Origin: Actinomadura sp. NAK00032
GTDB taxonomy: Bacteria; Actinomycetota; Actinomycetes; Streptosporangiales; Streptosporangiaceae
DNA: 64,000 nt
NCBI RefSeq assembly: GCF_013364275.1
Contig: NZ_CP054932.1
Location: forward strand, 8,246,001 to 8,310,000
Direction: 5' to 3'
The notes beneath the pieces were generated by a model. It did no database searches. It was not told where the DNA came from and saw only the letters and a list, made by a program, of their open reading frames with translations. Made by a program: the position numbers and the translations under genes. Positions 14,689 through 25,435 of the stretch are shown here, in pieces (position 1 is the stretch's first letter; every line of letters begins with the position of its first letter).

Positions 14689-17003
14689 CTACCGAACTCC
14701 CTGGGGACGAGCAGCGCGACGGGCAGGTGCTCGAAGACGCGGTCCGCGTCCAGGAAGGGGCCCATGTGCGTGCAGCCGGTCAGGACGTCCCGCCAGCCCT
14801 GGTGCCGGACGTCCACCCGCGTCCCGCTCCAGCCGCCGCGCCGTTCCAGGCCCACGGGCAGCCGGGTGGCGAGCGCGACCGCGCCGCCCCGCGCGAACCC
14901 GATCAGATGCTCGGCCGCCGGCCCGCGCGCCGCCACCGGCTCGTGCCGCGAGCCGGGCCCGAACCACTCGGGGTGGGCACGGCGCAGCCGCAGCGTCCGC
15001 GACGTGACCAGCAGCTTCTCATCGTCGACCTCCTTCGGCCGGCGGCCGGTGTCGAGCCGGGCGAGGTGCTCGCGGCGCCGCCCGTAGTCGACCGGGCGCC
15101 GGTTGTCGGGGTCGACCAGCGCCAGGCCGGTCAGCTCGCAGCCCTGGTACACGTCCGGGACGCCCGGCATGGCCAGCTGGACGAGCTTCTGCCCCAGCGT
15201 GTTCACGCGCGCGTAGGAGGCCAGCCTGGCGACGAACGACGTCATGTCGGTGATGAGGTCGGGATCGGACAGGACGCCCCGCGCGTAAGCGAGCACGGCC
15301 TTCTCGTAGTCGGCGTCCTGCTCGACCCAGGACGTGCGGGTCTTGGCCTCGCGCATCGCCTTGGTGAGGAACTCCTCCAGGCGGCCTTGGGTGATGGGCC
15401 AGGCGCCGACGAGGGTCTGCCAGAGCAGGTATTCAAGGTCGGGCTCCAGCGGCGACGGGGTCGGCCCCCACGTCCGCCAGCGCTCCACGGCCTCCTTCCA
15501 CTCCGCCGGGATCTCCGCCACGACCGACAGCCACGCCCGTACGTCCTCCTCGCGCTTGGTGTCGTGCGTGGACAGGGTCGTCATCGTCTGCGGCCAGTCG
15601 CGGGCGAGCCTGATGCAGTAGGCGTGGAAGTCCTCCGGGCTGACGGAGAACCGCCCTGGGGCGCCGCCCACCTCGTTCAGCGCGGCCATCCGGTTCCACC
15701 GGTAGAACGCGGTGTCCTCGACGCCCTTGGCGGCGAGCGGCGCGGACGTCTGCTGGAACCGCACGATGAACTCGGCATCGGTGCGCTCACCCCGTCCCAG
15801 AGCGAGGTCTACGACGGCCTCCAAGTCGCCGTGGAGGCTCTCCGGGAGGTGGGTGCTCGCGCGGTCTGCGGCCTCTGTCAACACGTCCACAGCCTGCTGT
15901 GGAGCGTCCTCCCCAGGGACGACGTAGGCGCGGTACACCGGCATGGCGACGAGCAGTTCGACCAGGGCCCGCTCCATGCCGGGACGACGCTCGCCCACGA
16001 CCCGGTGCAGGACGCGCAGAAGCCGGTCCATCTCCGGCTTGAGCCCGTGTGTGGCGGCGTGCAGGCGGGCATCGTGCTCGACCTCCTCGAAGTCGGCCGG
16101 GTTGCCCGTCAGCGACACGTAGTAGTCGGTGAGCGGCTTCTCCCCCGCCGGGTCGACGAACAGCCCGCCGACCATGCCGAGCGAGTCGTAGCCGGTGGTG
16201 CCCGCGCACGGCCAGTCCGGCGGCAGCCGCTCCTCGCCCTCGGTGATCTTCTCGACGAGCAGCCAGCGGTCCGGCGCGGCCTCCGCCAGCCGGCGCAGGT
16301 AGCCGCGCGGGTCGGCGAGCCCGTCCGGATGGTCGACGCGCAGGCCGTCCACCAGGCCCTGCTCGACCAGGCCGAGCAGCAGCGCGTGCGTGCGCTGGAA
16401 GACCTCCGGGTCCTCCTGGCGGAGTGCGATCAGCCCGGAGATGTCGAAGAAGCGCCGGTAGTTGGGCTCGCCCTCGCCGGGCGGCACGATCCGGCCGCCG
16501 CCCGCGTCCCAGTCGACGTCGAACCACCGCGCGAACGGCGAGCCCGGCCCGTCCTCCAGGACCTGCGCGAGCGGCAGGTTCAGGTCGCGGCGCTCCGGGA
16601 TCGCCCTGTGGTCCGGGAAAGCCATGTGGTTCGGGACGACGTCGACCAGCACCCGCAGGCCGTGCGCGCGGAACCGGGTCGCCATCGCGCCGAACGCCTC
16701 GGCGCCGCCCAGCTCCTCGGACAGCCGCGAGTGGTCGACGACGTCGTAGCCGTGCGCGGAGCCCGGCGCGGCCTGCAGGATCGGGGACAGGTAGACGTGG
16801 GACACGCCGAGGGACGCCAGGTAGGGCGCGAGCGCGGCGGCCTCGGCGAAGCCGAAGCGCTCCTCGGGCGTTCCGCGGAGCTGGAGGCGGTAGGTGCCGG
16901 ACGGCGGCGCGGTCAGCGGGTCGAGGGCAGGGGCTTCGGCCTGGTCCTTCTCGGTGCTGTGGTCCTCGGACACGGCTTCCTCTGGGGGGTCGGTGGGGCG
17001 CAT
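14685..17003 (-). CDS. treY: Malto-oligosyltrehalose synthase
   Basis: 772 residues, GH13 family 26. A 35-residue charged leader precedes SGTYRLQLRGTPEERFGFAE, the conserved start. Motifs: VLVDVVPNHMAF, LRVDHPDGLADPRGYL (nucleophile Asp), DRWLLVEKITEGEERLP (Glu), and TTLSTHDTKREEDVRA (third acid). Rearranges the reducing-end alpha-1,4 bond of maltodextrins to alpha-1,1. It starts 3 bp after the glgX/treX stop and overlaps treZ, so treX-treY-treZ form one operon converting glycogen to trehalose. Its ribosome site lies inside the end of treX. Confidence 0.96.
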   Translation of the reverse strand: MRPTDPPEEAVSEDHSTEKDQAEAPALDPLTAPPSGTYRLQLRGTPEERFGFAEAAALAPYLASLGVSHVYLSPILQAAPGSAHGYDVVDHSRLSEELGGAEAFGAMATRFRAHGLRVLVDVVPNHMAFPDHRAIPERRDLNLPLAQVLEDGPGSPFARWFDVDWDAGGGRIVPPGEGEPNYRRFFDISGLIALRQEDPEVFQRTHALLLGLVEQGLVDGLRVDHPDGLADPRGYLRRLAEAAPDRWLLVEKITEGEERLPPDWPCAGTTGYDSLGMVGGLFVDPAGEKPLTDYYVSLTGNPADFEEVEHDARLHAATHGLKPEMDRLLRVLHRVVGERRPGMERALVELLVAMPVYRAYVVPGEDAPQQAVDVLTEAADRASTHLPESLHGDLEAVVDLALGRGERTDAEFIVRFQQTSAPLAAKGVEDTAFYRWNRMAALNEVGGAPGRFSVSPEDFHAYCIRLARDWPQTMTTLSTHDTKREEDVRAWLSVVAEIPAEWKEAVERWRTWGPTPSPLEPDLEYLLWQTLVGAWPITQGRLEEFLTKAMREAKTRTSWVEQDADYEKAVLAYARGVLSDPDLITDMTSFVARLASYARVNTLGQKLVQLAMPGVPDVYQGCELTGLALVDPDNRRPVDYGRRREHLARLDTGRRPKEVDDEKLLVTSRTLRLRRAHPEWFGPGSRHEPVAARGPAAEHLIGFARGGAVALATRLPVGLERRGGWSGTRVDVRHQGWRDVLTGCTHMGPFLDADRVFEHLPVALLVPREFGS

Positions 17004-17006
17004 GGG

Positions 17007-19193
<2,187 letters not shown>

Positions 19194-19353
19194 TTGTCCC
19201 AGCCTCCCGTCCAGACCGCGACGGGCCCCGGTGCCATGGCGACTGCACGGCTGCCGCGCGGGCCCGGCGGCGCACGCCGGAAGCCCTTCCCGCTGAGGCT
19301 TGGATCACACCGATCGGGAGTCCACTGGCCAGAACGGACATACCTGAGCTACG

Positions 19354-19372
19354 TTAGGGGAGCCTAACCTCA
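19354..19372. promoter_or_regulatory. IdeR/DtxR-type iron box
   Basis: TTAGGGGAGCCTAACCTCA matches the recalled 19-bp DtxR/IdeR consensus (TTAGGTTAGSCTAACCTAA) at 16 positions. It lies 73 bp upstream of bfd and 161 bp from glgX. An overlapping neighbour AGGGCGCCCT (19376-19385) is a perfect 10-bp palindrome. Iron-loaded IdeR would be expected to bind here and control bfd-bfr. Confidence 0.75.
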
Positions 19373-19445
19373 ATAAGGGCGCCCTAAGTGCCCGGGGTGA
19401 GGCGCGTCGGGCCAGCTCCAGCCGCACGGAAGGTCTCCCACCGGC

Positions 19446-19778
19446 ATGTACGTCTGCATCTGCAACGCCGTCACCGAGGACGACGTCAACGGCTGCATGG
19501 CGAGCGGCTGCACGACCGCCAAGGCGGTCAAGGCCGCGTGCGGCTTCAAGCCCGGCTGCGGCATGTGCACCAAGCGCATCCACACCATGGTCAGCCAGTA
19601 CCGGACGGCCAACGAGCTGGCGGACGCCCTGACCGGCGGCCCGCTCGCCCTCACCGCCGTCCCGGAGCAGGCCGACCCGGCCCCGGCCGAGATCGCCGCG
19701 GAGCTCGCCCCCGAGTACGCCGCGGAACTCGCCACCGAGCCGACCGTCGAAGGAGCCGCCCCGCCGACCGCAGCCTGA
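19446..19778 (+). CDS. bfd: Bacterioferritin-associated ferredoxin-like [2Fe-2S] protein
   Basis: 110 residues. The first 45 are a BFD domain with Cys4, Cys6, Cys38 and Cys41 (MYVCICN... PGCGMC), exactly the four [2Fe-2S] ligand positions of Bfd. A further 65-residue Ala/Pro/Glu-rich tail is unlike the 64-residue E. coli protein. Bfd reduces ferric iron in bacterioferritin so that it can be released. It lies 101 bp upstream of bfr in the same direction and behind an iron box, so the pair forms an iron storage and release unit. Confidence 0.93.
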   Translation: MYVCICNAVTEDDVNGCMASGCTTAKAVKAACGFKPGCGMCTKRIHTMVSQYRTANELADALTGGPLALTAVPEQADPAPAEIAAELAPEYAAELATEPTVEGAAPPTAA

Positions 19779-19879
19779 GCGAGATCCCGCGGCCCCGCAC
19801 GGCCCGCAGAGGAGGCGGACACGCGCTGTGCGGGGGTGAGTGCTGTCCCCAACCTGGCGGTCATGGAAGCATGGGGGCC

Positions 19880-20377
19880 ATGGAAGGCGACAGAGAGATC
19901 ATCGCGCTGCTCAACGAGCAGCTCACCGCGGAGCTCACGGCGATCAACCAGTACTTCCTGCACTCCAAGATGCAGGAGAACTGGGGCTTCCTCCGCATGG
20001 CCAAGCACACCCGCGACGAGTCGTTCGACGAGATGCGGCACGCGGAGCGGCTCACCAACCGGATCCTGTTCCTGGAGGGGCTGCCGAACTACCAGAAGCT
20101 CGGCACGCTGCGGATCGGCCAGACGATCTTCGAGCAGCTCAAGGCCGACCTCGAGGTCGAGATGGAGGCCGTGAACCGGCTCCGCCCCGGCATCGAGCTG
20201 ATGCGCTCGCGCGGCGACGTCACGTCCGCCCGGATCTTCGAGGACATCCTCGCCGACGAGGAGGAGCACATCGACTACCTGGAGACCGAGCTGAGCCTCG
20301 TCGAGGCGCTGGGCGAGCAGAACTACCTGCAGCGCCTCACCGACTCGCCCACCGAGAGCGGCTCCAGCGCCTACTGA
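19880..20377 (+). CDS. bfr: Bacterioferritin
   Basis: 165 residues, standard length. Diiron ligands sit at the canonical positions: Glu18, Glu51, His54, Glu94, Glu127 and His130. The heme ligand Met52 is also present, so this is a heme-binding bacterioferritin. Forms a 24-mer cage that oxidises and stores iron. An in-frame ATG three codons upstream exists (19871), but 19880 aligns with the family start (M-x-G-D). Follows bfd; its 3' end is 6 bp from the convergent cyclase gene. Confidence 0.97.
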   Translation: MEGDREIIALLNEQLTAELTAINQYFLHSKMQENWGFLRMAKHTRDESFDEMRHAERLTNRILFLEGLPNYQKLGTLRIGQTIFEQLKADLEVEMEAVNRLRPGIELMRSRGDVTSARIFEDILADEEEHIDYLETELSLVEALGEQNYLQRLTDSPTESGSSAY

Positions 20378-20383
20378 CCGCGC

Positions 20384-21403
20384 CTACCCGCGCGGCGTCT
20401 CCGCGGACGCCGCCTTCCGGCGCAGCACGAACGGCTGGACGATGCCGAGGCCCCGGACCGGGCGCCGCACGATCCGCGTCACCTCGTACCGGGACGAGCC
20501 CTCCAGGCACGCCGCCAGCTCGCTGTCGATCACGACCGAGCCGGGGCGGGCCAGCGAGGTGAGCCGGGCGGCGAGGTTCACCGTCGTCCCGAACACGTCG
20601 CCCATCAGCGGCAGGACGGGACCGTGGGCCACGCCGACCCGGACGTCCGGGACCTCGGTCTCGTCCTGGATGGCCGCCGCGACGGTCAGCGCGATCTCCG
20701 CGCCGACCTCCGGCGCCTCCGCGCTGAACAGCACCTCGTCGCCGAGCGTCTTCACCAGCCGGCCGCCGCAGGAGGCGATGATGTCGGCGGCGGTCTCCTC
20801 GAACCACTCCACCACCCGGGCCAGCTCGATCTCCTCCAGCTCCCGGCTGACCTGGGTGAAGGACACCATGTCGGCGAACCCGACGGTGGTCATCGGACGG
20901 CCCACCGGGTCGCCGTTGTCGCGGCTCGCCGCCGCCGCCAGCGCCCGGGTGCCGGCCGCCGCGAGCTGCCGCCGCCAGGCGTGCACGACCAGCGGCTCGA
21001 ACTCGTCGATGTGCTTCTCGGCGATGTCCACGACCGTGTCGACCGACTCCGCGGACGGCGTCTCGTGCGGGTCGCCGGTCAGCATGCTGCGCAGCAGGTT
21101 GACCTGCCATTCCGCGAGCCGGGTCATCGTCTGCCCGTACGCGCGGACCAGCCGGATCACGCCGTCCTCGTCCAGGATCCCGTCGTCGACCAGCCGGCGG
21201 AGCCGGTCCAGCGCCGCGACGTCGCCCTGGGTGTAGGCGATCGTCTCGTCCGGCATGGACGGGTACCCGAAGGCCCGCCAGATCCGGCCCGCGAAGTCGC
21301 GGGTGACCCCGGCCAGCCGGACGGCCTGGACGCGGGTGTACCGCAGCTCGCCGCCGAGCAGGAGCTCCTCGATCTCCTTCGGATCGGGCAATGCGGCCGC
21401 CAT
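20384..21403 (-). CDS. Class III adenylate/guanylate cyclase with Rv1264-like regulatory domain
   Basis: 339 residues. The N-terminal 160 residues (PDPKEIEELLLGGELRYTRV ... GYPSMPDE) resemble the pH-sensing autoinhibitory domain of mycobacterial Rv1264. The C-terminal cyclase domain has metal Asp residues in VGFADMVSFTQ and KTLGDEVLFS, and the transition-state Asn/Arg in GTTVNLAARLTSLARPG. Cytosolic with no membrane helices. Makes cyclic AMP most likely. Next to biotin ligase, a common actinobacterial neighbour. Confidence 0.93.
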   Translation of the reverse strand: MAAALPDPKEIEELLLGGELRYTRVQAVRLAGVTRDFAGRIWRAFGYPSMPDETIAYTQGDVAALDRLRRLVDDGILDEDGVIRLVRAYGQTMTRLAEWQVNLLRSMLTGDPHETPSAESVDTVVDIAEKHIDEFEPLVVHAWRRQLAAAGTRALAAAASRDNGDPVGRPMTTVGFADMVSFTQVSRELEEIELARVVEWFEETAADIIASCGGRLVKTLGDEVLFSAEAPEVGAEIALTVAAAIQDETEVPDVRVGVAHGPVLPLMGDVFGTTVNLAARLTSLARPGSVVIDSELAACLEGSSRYEVTRIVRRPVRGLGIVQPFVLRRKAASAETPRG

Positions 21404-21574
21404 CTCCCGCCCCTCAGCCCGCCGCCGCCAGGGGCCGCGGCGACGGCGTCATGATGTGATCTCCGGACATATCGGTGCAGCTCACCAGCAACCCCAAGAG
21501 TTGGAACTCGCCGTGCACATCGTTGCAGATCAGCACTCGGATCAACGCCCGGACCGCGGATCCTCGTTCCCCGT

Positions 21575-22438
21575 TCAACGGACGTGCACCACATCTCCGG
21601 CGCTGACCGCGCTGTCCCCGCCCGGCCCCGCGACGACGAGGCGGCCCGTCGCGTCCACGTCCCGGGCCCGTCCGGTCAGCCGCTGGTCGCCGGGCAGCTC
21701 CACCCGGACGTCGCGGCCGAGCGTCACGCACAGGTCCCGGTAGGCGGTGCGCAGGCCGCTGGTCTCCGGGTCGCCGCCGAGCGCCGTCCACTCCCGGTAC
21801 CAGGTCTCGAACTCGCGCAGGATCGCGCGCAGCAGCGGCGCCCGGTCGCTGAGCGGCGCGCCCTCGATCGCCAGCGACGTCGCGGTCGGCACCGGCAGCT
21901 CCTCGGCCCGCAGGCCCACGTTCAGCCCGACCCCGATCACCAGGCCGTCGTCGACCTTCTCGGCGAGGATCCCGGCGAGCTTGCGGTCGCCGACGAGCAC
22001 GTCGTTCGGCCATTTGAGGCGGGCGTCCACGGCCGCGTCGGCAGCGGCGTCGGCGCCGAGGAACCGCTCCCCCTTCTGCGACCAGGCGGTCATCCGCCGG
22101 ATCGCGGTGGCGACGGCGACGCCCGTCAGCAGCGACGCCCAGCCCAGCCGCTCCACCGGCACCGCCGGCCGCACCAGCATCGAGAACGCCAGCCCGGAGC
22201 GCGGCGGCGCCGTCCACACCCGGCCCTTGCGGCCCCGGCCGGCCGTCTGCCACTCGGTGACCAGCACGGTCCCCTCCGGGGCGCCCTCCCGGGCCCGCGC
22301 CGCGAGGTCGGCGTTGGTGGAGCCGGTCTCGTCCACGATCCCGATCTCCCGCCACAGCCCGCCCTCCCGGACGAGCGCGCGCCGCAGCGCGCCCTCGTGC
22401 AACGGCGGCCGTCCGAGATCCCCATACGCTGAGTCCAC
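21575..22438 (-). CDS. birA: Biotin--[acetyl-CoA-carboxylase] ligase (monofunctional)
   Basis: 287 residues. GSTNADLAARAREGAPEGT begins the catalytic domain. WQTAGRGRKGRVWTAP is the biotinyl-AMP loop and LKWPNDVLVGDRKLAGIL contains the catalytic Lys. The C-terminal SH3-like domain ends SAVSAGDVVHVR. There is no N-terminal HTH, so it is not a repressor. It biotinylates BCCP domains; the likely client is the carboxylase alpha chain at 60 kb. The GTG start at 22438 is preceded by GGATGGAGGG with tight spacing; a TTG four codons upstream is an alternative. Divergent from enoyl-CoA hydratase. Confidence 0.93.
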   Translation of the reverse strand: MDSAYGDLGRPPLHEGALRRALVREGGLWREIGIVDETGSTNADLAARAREGAPEGTVLVTEWQTAGRGRKGRVWTAPPRSGLAFSMLVRPAVPVERLGWASLLTGVAVATAIRRMTAWSQKGERFLGADAAADAAVDARLKWPNDVLVGDRKLAGILAEKVDDGLVIGVGLNVGLRAEELPVPTATSLAIEGAPLSDRAPLLRAILREFETWYREWTALGGDPETSGLRTAYRDLCVTLGRDVRVELPGDQRLTGRARDVDATGRLVVAGPGGDSAVSAGDVVHVR

Positions 22439-22519
22439 CCCTCCATCCAACCCGATGACGGTCTCGATCTTGGGGCCGGACGTCCGGTGGGGGCGTCGGC
22501 GCTCGTTAGGGTGCGGCAT

Positions 22520-23308
22520 ATGGATGGAGTGACGCTGCGGCGCGACGGGCATGTCGCGGAGATCGTGCTGGACCGCCCTGAGGCCCTCAACGCCCTGTCG
22601 ACGGCGATGGCCCGCCGCCTCGCCGGCGCCTGCGCCGAGGTCGCGGCGGACCCGGCCGTCCGCGCGGTCGTGCTGAGCGCGGCCGGGGAGAAGGCGTTCT
22701 GCGTGGGCGCCGACCTCAAGGAGCGCAACGCGATGACGGACGAGGAGATCCTCGCGCAGCGCCCCGTCTTCCGCGCCGCGTTCGGCGGCGTGCTGAACCT
22801 GCCGCAGCCCGTCATCGCGGCCGTGCACGGCTACGCGCTCGGCGGCGGCTGCGAGTTCGCGCTCTCCTGCGACATGATCGTCGCGGACGAGACGGCCGTG
22901 TTCGGCCTGCCCGAGGTGGGCGTCGGCCTCGTCCCCGGCGGCGGCGGCACCCAGCTCGCGCTGCGCCGCCTCGGCCCCGGCAAGGCCGCCGACCTGGTCT
23001 TCACCGGCCGCCGCCTCGCCGTCGACGAGGCCGTCGACTACGGCCTCGCCGACCGCAAGGTCCCCGCCGGCACGGCCCGCGAGGAGGCCCTCGGCATCGC
23101 CGAGGCGATCGCCCGCAACTCCCCGACCGCCGTCCGCGCGGCGAAGCGCGCCATGCGCCTCGGCGGCGGCGTCGGCCTGGACGCGGGCCTCGACCTGGAG
23201 GAGAACGCCTGGCGCACCGTCGCCTTCTCCCCCGACCGCCGCGAGGGCATCGCCGCCTTCAACGAGAAGAGAAAGCCGAACTGGCCGGACCCGGAAACGG
23301 AGCGCTAG
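22520..23308 (+). CDS. Enoyl-CoA hydratase/isomerase family protein
   Basis: 262 residues of the crotonase fold. The oxyanion-hole motifs are EKAFCVGADLKERNAM (about 62-77) and AAVHGYALGGGCEFALSCDM (about 98-117). The catalytic Glu positions are suggested by FGLPEVGVGLVPGGGGTQL. A typical C-terminal FNEKRKPNWPDPE helix follows. Hydrates trans-2-enoyl-CoA in beta-oxidation or branched-chain amino-acid breakdown. The last coding bases form the 5' arm of an 18-bp terminator stem. Confidence 0.93.
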   Translation: MDGVTLRRDGHVAEIVLDRPEALNALSTAMARRLAGACAEVAADPAVRAVVLSAAGEKAFCVGADLKERNAMTDEEILAQRPVFRAAFGGVLNLPQPVIAAVHGYALGGGCEFALSCDMIVADETAVFGLPEVGVGLVPGGGGTQLALRRLGPGKAADLVFTGRRLAVDEAVDYGLADRKVPAGTAREEALGIAEAIARNSPTAVRAAKRAMRLGGGVGLDAGLDLEENAWRTVAFSPDRREGIAAFNEKRKPNWPDPETER

Positions 23309-23330
23309 CGGAGTTTCCGGGTCCGGCCAG
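23281..23330. terminator. Perfect 18-bp inverted repeat, bidirectional terminator
   Basis: CTGGCCGGACCCGGAAAC (23281-23298) is exactly complementary to 23313-23330, with a 14-base loop that contains the stop codon of the hydratase gene. It lies between convergent genes. A TTCCGCCTTT tail follows on the plus strand. The 5' arm is protein-coding. Confidence 0.75.
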
Positions 23331-23399
23331 TTCCGCCTTTCGGGGGCATGTGGGGTCGCCCCCCAACGGCACTGGCCGAGCTGATCGGACGCGGGCTGC

Positions 23400-24134
23400 T
23401 CAGGCGGGGCCCAGGTCGTCGGAGTGGCCTGCTCGTAGGCGGGTCCACTGGGCGGTGGGGCGGCCGTCGGTGCGGAAGAAGCCGCCGTCGACCGAGCCCG
23501 CCCTGGGCCAGCCGGCGGGTGAGTCCTCCCAGGTCTCCTGGCGTCCGTAGACGGTCATGTCCATCAGCGAGTAGGCGATGTCCATGGCCTCCACGCCGCG
23601 GCCGTTCGTCCAGTAGGTCTCGAAGACCCGGTCGCCGTCGCGCAGGTAGCAGACCAGGTGGAACATGCCCGCGGTGCGTCCGGTCAGCAGGGTCTCGGCG
23701 GAGTCCTGGGCGGAGTACCAGGGCATGGTCCAGCCCATGAAGTCGCGGTACCGGACGCTCTCCTCGTAGGGGCCCTGGCAGAACGTCGCGTAGGTGATGC
23801 CCGCGGCGTGCAGGTTGGCCAGCTCGCGGACCTGCCCGTTGTAGTACGTGCAACCCTCGCACTGCTCCGCGGCGGGATGTCCGGTGTGCCACATCATGTA
23901 GTAGGCGATCAGGCGGCGGCGGCCCTCGAACGCGTCCAGCAGGGTGAGCGGGCCGTCCGGGCCGGTCAGCGGGGCCTTGGCGTCCACCTCGACCATCGGC
24001 AGCCGGCGGCGGGCGGCCGCGATCGCGTCGCCCTCGCGCGTGTGCGCCTTCTCGCGGACGCGCAGCGCGTCCAGTTCGGCCTGGAAGGCGGCCCGGTCGA
24101 CCACGTCGGGCAGCGGAGTCGTGTCGGTGTTCAT
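23400..24134 (-). CDS. DUF899 family thioredoxin-like protein
   Basis: 244 residues. DUF899 proteins have a thioredoxin-related fold; seen here are REKAHTREGDAIAAARRRLP, DAFEGRRRLIAYYMMWHTG, then CEGCTYYNGQVRELANLHAA (a CxxC pair) and YRDFMGWTMPWYS. The C-terminal part ends in a conserved RPTAQWTRL segment. Function not known; the family is often found as a target of ECF42-type sigma factors. The sigma gene is 83 bp upstream in the same direction, with a promoter-like sequence in between. Confidence 0.9.
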   Translation of the reverse strand: MNTDTTPLPDVVDRAAFQAELDALRVREKAHTREGDAIAAARRRLPMVEVDAKAPLTGPDGPLTLLDAFEGRRRLIAYYMMWHTGHPAAEQCEGCTYYNGQVRELANLHAAGITYATFCQGPYEESVRYRDFMGWTMPWYSAQDSAETLLTGRTAGMFHLVCYLRDGDRVFETYWTNGRGVEAMDIAYSLMDMTVYGRQETWEDSPAGWPRAGSVDGGFFRTDGRPTAQWTRLRAGHSDDLGPA

Positions 24135-24166
24135 GTTCCCTCGCTCTCGATGGACTTTCACCCCAC

Positions 24167-24195
24167 CGACGAACGGCCGCCGGCCGGGATCGACA
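24167..24195 (-). promoter_or_regulatory. Candidate ECF42-type promoter for the DUF899 gene
   Basis: On the minus strand TGTCGA (24195-24190) is followed 18 bases later by CGTCG (24171-24167). This resembles the ECF42 promoter as I recall it (-35 TGTCGA, CGTC-like -10). It is 33 bp from the DUF899 start and just downstream of the ECF42 gene, consistent with the sigma factor driving this gene. Confidence 0.5.
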
Positions 24196-24217
24196 TCGCC
24201 GGGGAAAAATCTTGGAG

Positions 24218-25435
24218 TCAGAGGTCGCGGAGGCGTCCGGCCAGGTAGCGGCGCTCGGCTTCGGTCGGCGCCAGCTCCAGCGCCTCCTCGTACGCGGCCC
24301 TGGCCTCGGCGGGACGGCCGGCCCGGCGGAGCAGGTCGGCCCGGGTCGCGGGGAGCAGGTGGTAGCCGGCGAGCCGGCCGGACGCCGTCAGCTCGTCGAC
24401 GAGGGCCAGCCCCGCCGGGATGCCGTCCGCCATCGCGATCGCGACGGCGCGGTTGAGGTCCACGACCGGGGACGGGGCCAGCCGCGCCAGTTCGGTGTAG
24501 AGGGCGGCGATCTGCGGCCAGTCCGTGCTCGGCGTGTCGGGCGCGGTGGCGTGGCAGGCGGCGATCGCGGCCTGCACCTGGTACGGCCCGGGCCGCCGCA
24601 GGGCCATCGCCCGGTCGAGCACCGCCACGCCCTCGTCGATCAGCGCGCGGTCCCAGCGGGAGCGGTCCTGGTCCTCCAGCGGGACGAGCACGCCGCCTGC
24701 CGTGCGGGTCGCGCGCCGGGCCCCGTGCAGGAGCATCAGCGCGAGCAGGCCGCTCGGCTCGGGTTCGGACGGCATCAGCCGGACGAGCACGCGGGCGAGG
24801 TGGACGGCCTCGGCCGCCAGCGGCCGGCGCGGGTCCGGCTCGCCGTAGCCCTGGTTGAAGATCAGGTAGAGCACGGCGAGGACGGCGGCGAGCCGCTCGG
24901 GGAGGAGTTCGGCGGGCGGCACCCGGTACGGGACGCCCGCCTCCCGGATCTTGCGCTTGGCGCGGACGAGGCGCTGCGCCATCGCGGGCTCGGCGGTGAG
25001 CAGGGCGCGGGCGATCTCGGCGGTGCTGAGCCCGGCCAGCGTGCGCAGGGTCAGCGCGACCCGGGCCGGGAGCGGCAGCGCCGGATGGCAGCAGGTGAAG
25101 ATCAGCCGCAGCCGCTCGTCCGGGATGTCGTCGTCCGGCGGCGGGCCGGGGTCGCGGGCCGGGGCGGCGAGGGTGCGCAGCCTGGCCGCGCCGGCGGCGT
25201 CGCGGCGCAGCCGGTCGACGGCGCGGTTGCGGGCCGCCGTCGTGAGCCAGGCGCCGGGGCGGTCCGGGACGCCGTCGCGGGGCCAGGTGGCGAGGGCGGC
25301 GGCGAACGCGTCCTGCGCGCAGTCCTCGGCGAGGTCCCAGTCCCCGGTCAGGCCGATGAGGGTCGCGACGACCTGGCCCCATTCGTCCCGGTAGGCGGCG
25401 TCGACCGCCGCGCGCACGCCGTCCGGCGCGGTCAT
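24218..25435 (-). CDS. ECF42-type RNA polymerase sigma factor with DUF6596/TPR C-terminus
   Basis: 405 residues, about twice a normal ECF sigma. Region 2 includes LAEDCAQDAFAAALATWPRD and ARNRAVDRLRR; region 4 includes LIFTCCHPALPLPARVALTL then LRTLAGLSTAEIARALL. The C-terminal 220 residues contain LYLIFNQGYGEPDPR and TPR-like helices (RADLLRRAGRPAEARAAYEE), the mark of ECF42. Its ATG overlaps the stop of the YCII gene (ATGA). The ECF42 group is classically linked to DGPF/YCII genes, as here. No classical anti-sigma is nearby; the C-terminal extension is thought to control activity. Confidence 0.93.
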   Translation of the reverse strand: MTAPDGVRAAVDAAYRDEWGQVVATLIGLTGDWDLAEDCAQDAFAAALATWPRDGVPDRPGAWLTTAARNRAVDRLRRDAAGAARLRTLAAPARDPGPPPDDDIPDERLRLIFTCCHPALPLPARVALTLRTLAGLSTAEIARALLTAEPAMAQRLVRAKRKIREAGVPYRVPPAELLPERLAAVLAVLYLIFNQGYGEPDPRRPLAAEAVHLARVLVRLMPSEPEPSGLLALMLLHGARRATRTAGGVLVPLEDQDRSRWDRALIDEGVAVLDRAMALRRPGPYQVQAAIAACHATAPDTPSTDWPQIAALYTELARLAPSPVVDLNRAVAIAMADGIPAGLALVDELTASGRLAGYHLLPATRADLLRRAGRPAEARAAYEEALELAPTEAERRYLAGRLRDL

